From positions 114,759,065 to 114,823,064 of the forward strand of contig OX578142.1 in assembly GCA_951213105.1 (NCBI GenBank): DNA of 64,000 bases. The letters are read 5' to 3'. Origin of the DNA: Amaurobius ferox (taxonomy: Eukaryota > Arthropoda > Arachnida > Araneae > Amaurobiidae). Below, piece by piece: positions 36,738-47,610 of the stretch. Every line of letters starts with the position of its first letter. Position 1 is the stretch's first letter. The position numbers were made by a program, and so were the translations under genes. A model generated the notes under the pieces. That model saw only the letters and a program-made list of their open reading frames with translations, was not told where the DNA came from and ran no database searches.

Positions 36738-37740
36738 ATATCATGTCGCTTAGCAACGGATTTAAATCCAATGTGTTTATGCGGCAGACGATTTTTATTA
36801 AATCCTTTCCGATTTGAATAATGAAGATATGTATATAAAATAAATATCATTGCCATTTCATTTTGGACTGGATAATATCAATTATACTCTTCAGGTTTAA
36901 ACATTATTATTATTGATATTTTCCGGAATTATTGATTCAGGGATTATTGATATTTTTAAGTTATTACGCCATTGTTTTATTGCGGCAAAAATAGCTGACA
37001 CACGCATATTGTACGTTGTACGAGTAATCTTCTAGGAATGCACGGGTATATCTTCTAACCTACGAGAATATAAGTAGTACAGGTATATTGGCATATATTT
37101 TGACATATATTGGCATATATATTGGAATCAAGTACAGTCTTCTGGTATGAAGATTAAGGGGATTAATTATATATTCAATTTATTACGTCGTCTGTTGTAT
37201 TTTACCAAAAAACATTTGTGACTCATATTGCAAAACGGGCAATCTTCTACTAATAATCGGACATTATAAGTAGTACGTGTATATCTTCCCATATAATTTT
37301 AGCACTTTAATTTTGACATATATTGGAATAAATGACTGTCTTCAGATTTAAAGATTACGGGTTTATTGGTATTTTCAATTTATACATGTAATCTACTAAT
37401 ACAGGTTATATTTTCTAATATTCGCGTATATAATTAGTACGGGTCCCATACAATTTTAACGCTTTTATTTTGCATATATTGATCCAATTCCATATTTTTT
37501 TTATATTTGCTTACATAAGGGGTCCAAGATGTTTTATTCTTCAGATATGTCCATGAAGATAATTTTATATAGCGAGAACAGAGATTCTTAAACTTCTTTT
37601 TAGGAGCATTATATTAAATATTTTAACAGAATATTTTGATTAAACATGTCATTTAGTATACTATAAGAATTTGGGCATGATTATGAATTTCAAGTTTCTT
37701 TATAGTATATACTCCGTACGAAGAACGGGTATGCTGCTAG
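36738..37740 (+). repeat. Helitron internal segment C, with the true 3' end
   Basis: It begins GATATCATGTCGCTTAGCAA. It shares with segment A the series GGATAATATCAATTA(C/T), ATTGATTCA(A/G)GGATTATTGA, ACGAGAATATAAGTAGTACA, AGGAGCA and ACTCCGTACGAA. The partly related segment B (from about 35813, ATATCATGTTGCTCGGCATC) lies between A and C. Confidence 0.72.
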
Positions 37741-37762
37741 TCTATATAAATAAAAATGAAAA

Positions 37763-37800
<38 letters not shown>

Positions 37801-40800
37801 ACACCATCACGGGAGAACGGCTGAACCGAATTTGATGAAATTTTGTGGGTAGCCCAGAAATAGCCCCACTTAAAATTATATCCGTGTTTTGAGTTTCTAC
37901 AACCAGTGGTTCTCGAGATATTAGTAAAAAACGAAATTTTCGTTTGTCTCATCATCACGGAAAAACGGCTGAACCGAATTTAATGAAATTTGGTGAATAG
38001 CCTTGAAATATCCCCCCATAAATTTTGTCCAAGTTTGGAGTTTCTAAGACCTGCGGTTGTCGAGATATTAATGAAAAACGGAACTTTTTCCTAGGAGTTC
38101 TACTCCCTAACTCCGTGGTTTATCCAAACGAAAAGCTTGAAAATCGTTTGAAAGTGAATTAAAATTTAATCTCTGAGTTTGATGGGAGATTTTTTGCGTT
38201 AATTAGTCACTTTCTGAAAACATGAATTGTTTGAAACATGATTTAAAGGGGAAATCTATCTCCATGGTTCACGGTTTATTTAAAACAAGCTTTTACGGAA
38301 CAATGAGAAGTATAGAGAAATCAAAATCGTTATTTAATTTCGCAGTTTATGTTATAAGACATGACATATTTAACATGTTATAAGATTCTATCTTATATCA
38401 TGTTACTCAGAAACGCAATTAAATTAAATCTGTCTGTTAATTTTAATAATTATTTTTTCGATTTGAATAATAAATAAATGGATATAAAATATATTTTAGA
38501 AAAGAACGATTTGATTTTTCTTATAGCATTTTTGAGTGGATAATATCAATTACGGTCTTCAGGTTTAAAAATTATTATTATTTATATTTTCGGGGATTAT
38601 TGATTCAAGGATTATTGATATTTTCAAGTTATTATGCAATTATTTTATTATGACAAAAATTGTTTAAACTCATATATTGTATGTTGTACGAATCTTCTAC
38701 AAATACACGTGTATATCTTTTAATCTACGAGAATATAAGTAGTACAGGTATATTGGCATATGTTTTGATATATATTGGCATATATTGGAATCAATTACGA
38801 CCTTCTGGTATAAAGAGTACGGATATTATTGATGTTTTCAATTTATTACGTCATCTCTTTTATTTTTGCAAATATTTTTGAGACGCATATTGTAATACGG
38901 GTAATCTTCTACTAACACATTGGCATATTTTCTGATCTGCGACAATATAATTAGTACGGGGTTGCATATATTCATTCAATTCCTATTTTTTCTTCTGTAA
39001 ATTTGCTTACAAAAGGGGGCAGGATGTTTTATTCTTCATATCTGATCGTGAAGATAATTTTGCATAGTGAGAACATATATTCTTAAACTTTTCTTTAGGA
39101 GCAATAAATTTAATATTTTAACAGAATTTGCACATGATTGCGAACTTTAAGTTTCTTTAAATTATACACTCCGTACGAATAACGGGTGTGCTGTTAGTGG
39201 TTAATAAATTTTAACATTTTAGGAGGATATATCATGTTGCTCGGCATCGCAATTAAATTAAATGTGTTTGTTAATGTTTTTATTATTTTTTTTCGATTTA
39301 AATAATAAATAAATGGATAAATGGATATAAAAGTATATCTTATGAATGGACGGTTTGATTTTTCTTTTAATTATATTAATTGCTGACTGCGTACATCAAT
39401 TTCATTTATTTTGGCAAAGAGTTTTCAAGCTTATATCGCATTTAGCTACTAAACTCATATATTGTGTTTAGCCAATAAATTCATATAGCCGATTGTTGAA
39501 ACAGAAAAAGAGTAGAGCGGGTATATCTTCTAATACAATTGTAGTGTTTTCATTTAGTATATTGAAACGGGATAAGAATGTTTCATTCAGATCTGCAAAT
39601 TCAAAGCTACGAATTTGGAGGTATATCGCTAATTTGACAACTTTTCTTAAACTTTGCCAAATTGACGGAAATGTCGCCAAATTGATATAAACGACACACA
39701 AACAGCTGCCATAAACCTTCGGGTTGGTCGTGTGGCTTGGGTCTTCTACATATCAATGAATTTTTTTTTTTTTTTGTTAGAAGAGAGTACTGAAATGATG
39801 TTTGGTTAGCATTTATCTGTCAGACCAACCATCCTACTTAGTAATACATTTAGCGAATTTTTAAAATGTCACCAAATTGATAAAAATGTTTTCAAATCTA
39901 TAAAAATATCTTGAAATTGATAAAATTGCGCTACATAAATGATATTAATTGTTTTTTGTTAGGGGATAGTATTGTGATGATATTTCGTCAATTTGTCGCA
40001 AAGTGGAACTGTCAGTTCTACAGTCCCACTTGGCGATAAATTGGGCGATTTTTTAAAATGTCGCTAATTTGACGAAACTGTCGCCAAATGTTCCATAGAA
40101 ATATAACTATTTAGACGATATTTTTTCTACCAATTTATTTGAAGCAAATGATATCATGTCGCTTAGCAACGGATTTAAATCCAATGTGTTTATGCGGCAG
40201 ACGATTTTTATTAAATCCTTTCCGATTTGAATAATGAAGATATGTATATAAAATAAATTTCATTGCCATTTCATTTTGGACTGGATAATATCAATTATAC
40301 TCTTCAGGTTTAAACATTATTATTATTGATATTTTCCGGAATTATTGATTCAGGGATTATTGATATTTTTAAGTTATTACGCCATTGTTTTATCGCGGCA
40401 AAAATTGCTGACACACGCATATTGTACGTTGTACGAGTAATCTTCTAGGAATGCACGGGTATATCTTCTAACCTACGAGAATATAAGTAGTACAGGTATA
40501 TTGGCATATATTTTGACATATATTGGCATATATATTGGAATCAAGTACAGTCTTCTGGTATGAAGATTAAGGGGATTAATTATATATTCAATTTATTACG
40601 TCGTCTGTTGTATTTTACCAAAAAACATTTGAGACTCATATTGCAAAACGGGTAATCTTCTACTAATAATCGGACATTATAAGTAGTACGTGTATATCTT
40701 CCCATATAATTTTAGCACTTTCATTTTGACATATATTGGAATAAATGACTGTCTTCAGATTTAAAGATTACGGGTTTATTGGTATTTTCAATTTATACAT

Positions 40801-41155
40801 GTAATCTACTAATACAGGTTATATTTTCTAATATTCGCGTATATAATTAGTACGGGTCCCATACAATTTTAACGCTTTTATTTTGCATATATTGATTCAA
40901 TTCCATATTTTTTTTTTATATTTGCTTACATAAGGGGTCCAAGATGTTTTATTCTTCAGATATGTCCATGAAGATAATTTTATATAGCGAGAACAGAGAT
41001 TCTTAAACTTCTTTTTAGGAGCATTATATTAAATATTTTAACAGAATATTTTGATTAAACATGTCATTTAGTATACTATAAGAATTTGGGCATGATTATG
41101 AATTTCAAGTTTCTTTATATTATATACTCCGTACGAAGAACGGGTATGCTGCTAG
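37741..41155 (+). mobile_element. Non-autonomous Helitron, unit 2 of a head-to-tail pair
   Basis: It starts TCTATATAAATAAAAATG directly after the CTAG of unit 1 and ends CTGCTAG at 41155, followed by T. It is nearly identical to unit 1 throughout; the differences I see are scattered single bases, homopolymer length and the (TCTG)n run, 8 units here against 12. The embedded 3'-like end recurs (CTGTTAG ending at 39197). The outer flanks A (34311) and T (41156) make the whole array look like one insertion into an AT dinucleotide. Confidence 0.88.
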
Positions 41156-41843
41156 TAACAAGTATAATTGTCTGGCATTATCGAGAATTTACGTGGACAG
41201 TTTTTATTGAAATATATTCAGAATTTATCTTCTTCGTATAGCGAAAATATTAGTAAAACACAAGGGTTTGTTATTCTTCAGGGTTTATCAGAAAACTGCT
41301 TCCTGCACTATTTAGTCGCTGTATTCTATAATTGGTATGATAAAACTGTTTGTAAAATCCAACTAAATAAATAAAAAATATCTTAAGAAATATAGCCATC
41401 TTATACCGTTTCGATATTTTCATTTTTCCTGTCTTTCTTCAAACTAAATCCCTCATCTAAAAATGAAACTAGTAAGTAAAGAGGAAACATTTTGATATAC
41501 GCCTATAGATAGTCATATCAATACTAAAACAAATCCACAGAATTGATGTTATCTGGCCATGAAACTGAAGCAGTAAAATGCTTTAAAATGTGGAGAAGTT
41601 CAATTTTTCTCCAAATAATCGGTTTTAGATTTGAGGTAGCAACATTCCTATCTCCAATATGGAGACAAAACAACGGCGTTCATTTTTTTTATCAACTATA
41701 AATTAAATTGCAGAACGATAAAATTCCTGACATTTATGAATACCCACGAAAGCTCATTTTATTTTTTATTAAATTATCCCTTTTACTTTATTATCCACCC
41801 GTCTCTGCTTTTATTGATTTTTTAGCTATGAACTTTAAATTAT
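41156..41843. other. Unique-looking DNA, nothing recognised
   Basis: The sequence immediately 3' of the Helitron array has no other feature that I can see. Confidence 0.45.
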
Positions 41844-42244
41844 CTGGTCTGCAATGTAGCCATTGTTAGTTAGATTTTTGATTCGAATCTTTTTATTGAC
41901 AAAATTTCAGTTATAATCTATGTCGGTAATATAACAGTTATAATATTAAGTACTGAATTTGATTGTATATTCTGTTATGCAGACATTGTTTTTTTATCGG
42001 TAACATTTCAGTTATAATCTCTGTCGGTATGAAGTGCTCAATTTGACTGTTTATTTTGCAATGTAGGCATTATTAGAGTTTTGATTCGGATACTGTTTTA
42101 TCGATAAGATTTCAGTCAAAATTTCTGTCGGTATGAAATGCTGAATTTGACTGCTCTGCAATGTAGACATTGTTAGACGTTTGATACTGATATGTTTTTC
42201 GCCGATGAAATTTCAGTTATAACCTCAATGTTGAATTTGACTTA
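41844..42244. repeat. Diverged tandem repeat, about four copies of ~80-125 bp
   Basis: Recurring anchors are TGCAATGTAG(C/G/A)CATTGTTAG, ATTTCAGT(T/C)A(T/A)AAT and CTGTCGGTATGAA(G/A)TGCT, followed by (G/C)AATTTGACTG. Spacing is uneven, so this is an old array with deletions. Confidence 0.8.
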
Positions 42245-44443
42245 AACCTTTATACCAGGTCTTTTTAAAATGACTTCATAAATTGCTTTAAGCAAATGCA
42301 TTAAATTTCTTTGCTAGAAAATTAAAATTACGGTTATCTATTTTTTTCGGCAATTAATTATACATGAAAGTATATTTTGGTCGTCTGTTTTCGAAAAATG
42401 CGTTTTTTTAATTAAGAAACAGAGGATTTGTTGAGCGCAGGTTAGTATTATGTAAATCATTTTTCCCCGTGCGAGTTCTTAATGGCTCTAATGTATCTAT
42501 AAAGCAGCAAAAACTTTTTGCGTGTGCGTGTGTAGAATGTTGGCGAGGGGGTATTTTCATTTTGTTCAAGAAGTCCATTAGAATTTCTAGCGGTAATTCA
42601 TAAACTTCTAACCTTTTATGGGATAAGCATTTTCATATATAATGTTTTCATGGTTTTTACTGTGTGTGGGACATGTATGGTTTAAATATGGTAAGTCATG
42701 TGCCCAAATATTAATGAAAGAAATGTCATGCAATTTCACTGTGTTCACGTGCAGCTATTAAGAAAATACCATGATTAGGCTATTAATCTGTGTGGAAAGG
42801 AAGCATAATACACCGTGCAATATAAAATTTTATTGCGATAACTTGTTAAAGCTACGGGTGGTATTAAATTCAGGGAAATGAAACAAAAATTATACAAAAA
42901 CTCAAGTGTATATAAAAACTCAAGTGTGTTTTTTTCTACTGTTTCATTTCGATTAAAGAAACGAGTTTTGATTATCATTTTTCTCACGATATTATGTCCA
43001 AAACTAGTTCTTTATAGCCAGTTTCTTTGAATCGATTTTTGCATCTAAATTCGTAATTGCAGTCATTTGCAGTCATTCGCAATTTGATATTTTTGTAACC
43101 GCTGGTTTATCTGAATTTTCTACTGACATCAGATTTTATTGTAGTGACTTGTTAATACATTGAAAGGTAAATCAATTAAAGATTGTATGAAAACACAGTA
43201 GTATCGGCAGCTTCTGCTACATAATTTCATTTCGATCAGCCGATCGAGATTAGGTCAACACCTTTTTCTTTTCATACTTCTTTGATCATACGTACAAAAC
43301 GAGCACCTTTTCGCCTATCTGTAAATACATTTTTGAATTTATATTAAATTATTCGTTCTAAAACTCCAGGTCTCAGTTTCCCTCAGTTTTTCCAAAATTT
43401 ATTTCTAGCGTGATGTCTGTGTGTGTGTGTCTATCTGTTTGCCAGTCCAATATACATATCCACTCTAGCTTGAAAGCTAATGGACCAAATGTCACAAAAT
43501 TCGGAAGACAAGTCACTTGTGGGTTACCTTGCTGCCGATTAGATTTTGGTTTGAAAAAAGAATCTGCCTTTTTTGCGAAATGGTCTGCAAAATTAGTCAA
43601 GATCTAAAATAAAAGACTACGTATGATCAAATGCATCAATCAAATGCTTGTCTTATACGTAATTTTTGACAATGCAAAGAACAAGACCAACCCCATTACT
43701 CTAGGAATAGCCATTCTGGAGATTTTTATTTATTTATTTATTTATTTTTATTTTGAAGAAGACTGCAAGAGCTACAGGATGTAGTCCCAGTTACAGCAAA
43801 TAAATATTTCAGTTTTCTCATTTTTGCCACGCCTCCTTTGAAAATACCCCCAATTATGAAATGAAAACGAAAATTGAATTAAAGCTTCAAATTCAGTGTA
43901 ATTTCAAATAATGATGCTCGTTATTCTGAGTAATTAAACTCCATTTAATAAATTGTGAAAGAAATAAAGGGAACATGCATTTGTAAGGAAAGTCATGTAC
44001 TGTCCGCATCAGATTTTTGAATTTATTGTAGTTAAATGATTGAGAGGATGTAGATCAAAGCGCAACAATAATACAACTTGAAAGGTGTCATAATAAACGC
44101 ATAATTAAGTACTTTGTTTTGTGTAAGTCTACATATTTAACACATGAAGGAGCATAATTAGTTATGCGGAAAAGAAAGTTAAGTTTAACACTTCCTTCGA
44201 ATTAATGCATCCTGAGCTTAAACCATCCAAATAATTAATGAGGAGCCGCTGATATTTACAGCTTTTCTGTTTTACATAAAATGTACCAACTCTTCTGAAA
44301 CTGTCTTGCAAATGTTTGTAATAAACACATTGAATTAATCAAGCATTTACAAAATAATTATATTTAAAAAGAAATCACAATATAGTATCTATTTTATTTT
44401 CTCTTGTGATGCGTTTTTATTTTTGCACCGACAGGTTTAGAAA
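42245..44443. other. Unique-looking DNA with minor simple repeats
   Basis: It contains a TGTGTG run with flanking sequence at 43407-43520 that vaguely resembles the simple-repeat-led repeats at 8676 and 47405, and a (TTTA)n tract at about 43721-43750. No gene recognised. Confidence 0.45.
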
Positions 44444-44704
44444 GATTAAAAGCTGCTAACTGTTAACGATTAAAATCTGCTAATTTTAAACGATTAAAGC
44501 TGCTAACTTTTAACGATTGAAAGCTGCCAACTTTTGACGATTCCAAGCTGTAACTTTTAACTATTAAAAGATACTAAATTTTAACAATTAAAAGTTGTTA
44601 ACATTTTACGATTAAGACCTCACTTTTAACGATTAAAACTGCTAGCTTTTATTGATTTAAAGTTGCTAACTTTTAACGATTAACATTTGCTAACTTTTAA
44701 CTAT
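44444..44704. repeat. 24-bp minisatellite, about 11 imperfect units
   Basis: The unit is GATTAAAAGCTGCTAACTTT plus TAAC, repeated with many substitutions and small indels. Confidence 0.92.
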
Positions 44705-45096
44705 CTCCTAACGTGTTCAGAAACTATATTGTAAAAGTATTCATTGTAATTAGTATTTTGGTGAGTAGCTCTTGACTTATTCGCAATGATAAAAGATGTC
44801 CATCAAGAGCTTCCAAAACGACCATATGCTTATAACACTTTATTTGCGTAGCATTTTTAGTTATTTGTAATTATAGGTATTATTAAATAAAGCCGAAGGA
44901 AAATTGAATGTATTTGTATGAATCATTATTTGTCAAAAAGGCGTTGATCGTGAGTGCTGAACTTCTATGAAGAGATTACTTGGTGAAAACTCTCTTCTCG
45001 ATCTTTTGCAAAGCACTGCTTTCTTACTGAAAGCAAATATTGTCCTCTGTTATTTCTATAAATTGAGACTTCGTTATAGACAAGTTACACTGAAAG
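44705..45096. other. Unique-looking DNA, nothing recognised
   Basis: No coding signal or repeat seen. Confidence 0.45.
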
Positions 45097-45310
45097 GAAG
45101 ACACTCCCATTGCAGATTACACTATCCATGAAGCCAGAGTCGCGTGGAAGCTGCATATGACGAAGAACTGAAATTGTCAGAAGTTCACAAAATTGAGACG
45201 AATAGCAAGTTGTCTTTCTTGCATTGCAGTTAACTGTTATTCCATGCTGATGAGCGCATAAGTACGAAACCGGTCTCATGGGTACTAGTATCTGCAATGG
45301 AAGTGTCTTC
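45097..45310. mobile_element. Small inverted-repeat element (MITE candidate)
   Basis: Terminal arms GAAGACACTCCCATTGCAGA (left) and, read on the minus strand, GAAGACACTTCCATTGCAGA (right) match at 19 of 20 positions and both continue with T. The element is 214 bp. The interior has no recognisable coding capacity and I see no convincing target-site duplication, so the superfamily is open. Confidence 0.6.
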
Positions 45311-47404
45311 ATTATTTTTGAGAACGCCTCTTTCTGGTGGGTTCTTGTGATTTTGAAGATACACTGTATTTGACAGTTTTGTTGTTAATATAAAACGGAC
45401 GTTCTAACTTAAATTCATCACTAAATTGCATTTTCTTTGTAAAGACTATGACAAAAATTAGCTTATATATTTTTAGATGGTTTTTTGTTTCTTAAGAAAA
45501 TTTAGTGAAAGTTAAATTTACCATGACCAGAAAAGAAGTATATTTTTTTTAGTAAAGAAACTTTTTTGTGATTAAGATAACAATCGTACAGAAGAAACTC
45601 TCAATAGCTCTTTATTTACTCAAGCTTGTTTCGACGGTTTACCCTGAAGCAATGTTTTCACTTCGTGACCCTGCATACGATAAGCGGGTTTTGGCGAAGC
45701 GCAAATCTGACTACAGGCGATTTTCGTTAAAAGGTCTTTTCCAAGATTCATTTTTGTCTTTTATAATTTCTTTTGAAAAATTTGTAACATCATAAACCTC
45801 TCTTTCATCCCATTGTATAAAAATGCAATACTTGAATCTGAGAAAAATAAAAACATCTTACACTTCAACACATTTAAAAAAAGAACAATCAATTACTTTC
45901 AGTCTCCACAGATATCATTCGAGTTGTCAGAGAGCAACGGAGAATGATGGATTGAGTGAATAGTTAATAAACATGAGATCTTCATGTACTCTTTTTGATG
46001 TATTAGCCAATGAAAGAATAAATATATTGCTCGATATTAAAAAGAAACAAAGTGGAACATTTAGTTGAATTAAACAAATATAACATTCACCAATATCTCT
46101 GTATGGATTTTATTAAAAACTAGAAAATATACCCGCGGTTGCCAGAAAGTTAAAGCAGGGATGATCACAGATTTATTAATCTATAAAATAACAAGCCAGT
46201 TTTTAATCATATATATAACAGTGAAAATTGCAAGAGATAAATTTAACTTATTAATTAAAAAAAATAAAAAACAAATATTCATGTAAAATCTGCACGCAAA
46301 GGGCGTTACTAGAATATTTCATCCTAACGTTCTAAAGCTTGTGCTATTCGTTTTTTAATAAAAATTACTCAAATGCTTTTTTATTTATTATTATTGAATA
46401 TCCCTATTTTTTGCGATTTTTGTTTCAAAATTTATTTGAAAAGCGGATGTCTTCTAAACCTTCGATTGCGCTTCATTCCTTGCAGAGATATTGCGTCCAC
46501 AGATGTGCAAACACTCATACGAACATATATATATATATGCAGAAACACAAACATACATACTAGAATGCATACATACACATACATCACTTCTAAAACGTTC
46601 GATTCGAGATCAGGAAACGTGCACTTCCGTCGAAAATTCGAATTTTTAACCCCGTCAAAATACTTTGTGTATAGTGTCTAAACTAACTTGTGTATAGTGT
46701 CTGGCACTGCATAGGAGTATTCTAGGCACTGTAATTTCTGTGTACATTACACTATGCACATTGAGAAAGAAAAAATAGCCATATTATTGTGATTTGCGTC
46801 AATTTTACAATCATTTGCAATAATGTTGCTGTTCCAAATGAGAGATACAGACATTACGTTTGGACCTTTTTAAAGTTCTCAAATACACAATACCTATATA
46901 CAATAAGCGTTGTTGCTCCCTAGACGACAAACAATGTGCATGAATATTCATTGACACGAAATGAAACGAGAGATTAACGGGCACTTTAAACAAAGGAACA
47001 ATTTTGCTAATCCCAGTTTGCGTGTATCATTTATGAGCAAATATACAAGAGACCGTCCTTGTTTCCCACTTTCGTAGGCATTATCAACTAAGTTGACCTG
47101 ACAAGGTCAGTTGTGAGTGAAAATACTGTTGCTTCTGTTAACACGGTTAGAAAACGGGTAAACATTGCTCATAGTAGCAAATTAAAGGTCCTTTAACCGG
47201 TGACTTATTTGCGTATGTGTGCGTATGTATGTGCCACAAAAGAATGGGTGTGTAAATCTTATTATTTTTACCATTTATTAATTTCTCTGAATTTATAGTT
47301 TAATGTATGGGGAATGGGTTGGATGTTAAAAATTAAAATTCGAGTTTTCAACTGAAAAGCACGTTTTAAGCATCCCTGAACTTGGATTAAACGTTTTTGA
47401 AATA
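45311..47404. other. Unique-looking DNA with a CATA-rich tract
   Basis: An AT/CATA-rich microsatellite-like tract lies at about 46518-46582. A possible minus-strand Helitron 3' end near 46120 is listed as a finding. No gene recognised. Confidence 0.45.
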
Positions 47405-47610
47405 AAGTATGTGTGTATGTGTATATTAGTATGTGTCTCCGTAAGTCTGAGGATGCGATATCTCACGAACGAATGGAGAGATCCAAAAGTAATTTGGCAC
47501 GATTATTACAATCGGTGAATACTGGAACACTTTTTATTTTAAACGCGATTGGATGTTCTGAAGACCTCCCAATTTTCGAATTAATATCACGTATCCCTGG
47601 GGTACTCAAG
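47405..47610 (+). repeat. Interspersed repeat related to 8676-9175
   Basis: A GTATGTGTGT lead is followed by GCGATATCTCACGAACGAAT, AGTAATTTGG and ATTATTACAATCGGTGAATA, then GAAGACCTCCCAATTTTCGA. The order matches the SINE-split repeat at 8676. A 131-codon open frame spans it (47413-47808) but shows no domain and overlaps the repeat, so I do not call it a gene. Confidence 0.5.

Larger units (their letters stand above)
34312..37740 (+). mobile_element. Non-autonomous Helitron, unit 1 of a head-to-tail pair
   Basis: It starts TCTATATATATAAAAATG after an A and ends CCGTACGAAGAACGGGTATG plus CTGCTAG. The features match Helitrons: a 5' TC, a 3' CTRR (CTAG) preceded by a short CCGT..ACGG stem-loop, no terminal inverted repeats and no target duplication. 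The next base after CTAG is the TC of unit 2. A (TCTG)n run of 12 units lies near the 5' end (34334-34381), then two ~140-bp modules around ACGGCTGAACCGAATTT. I find no Rep or helicase coding sequence, so it depends on an autonomous partner. Open frames inside (for example 35248-35469) have no known domain. Confidence 0.88.
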
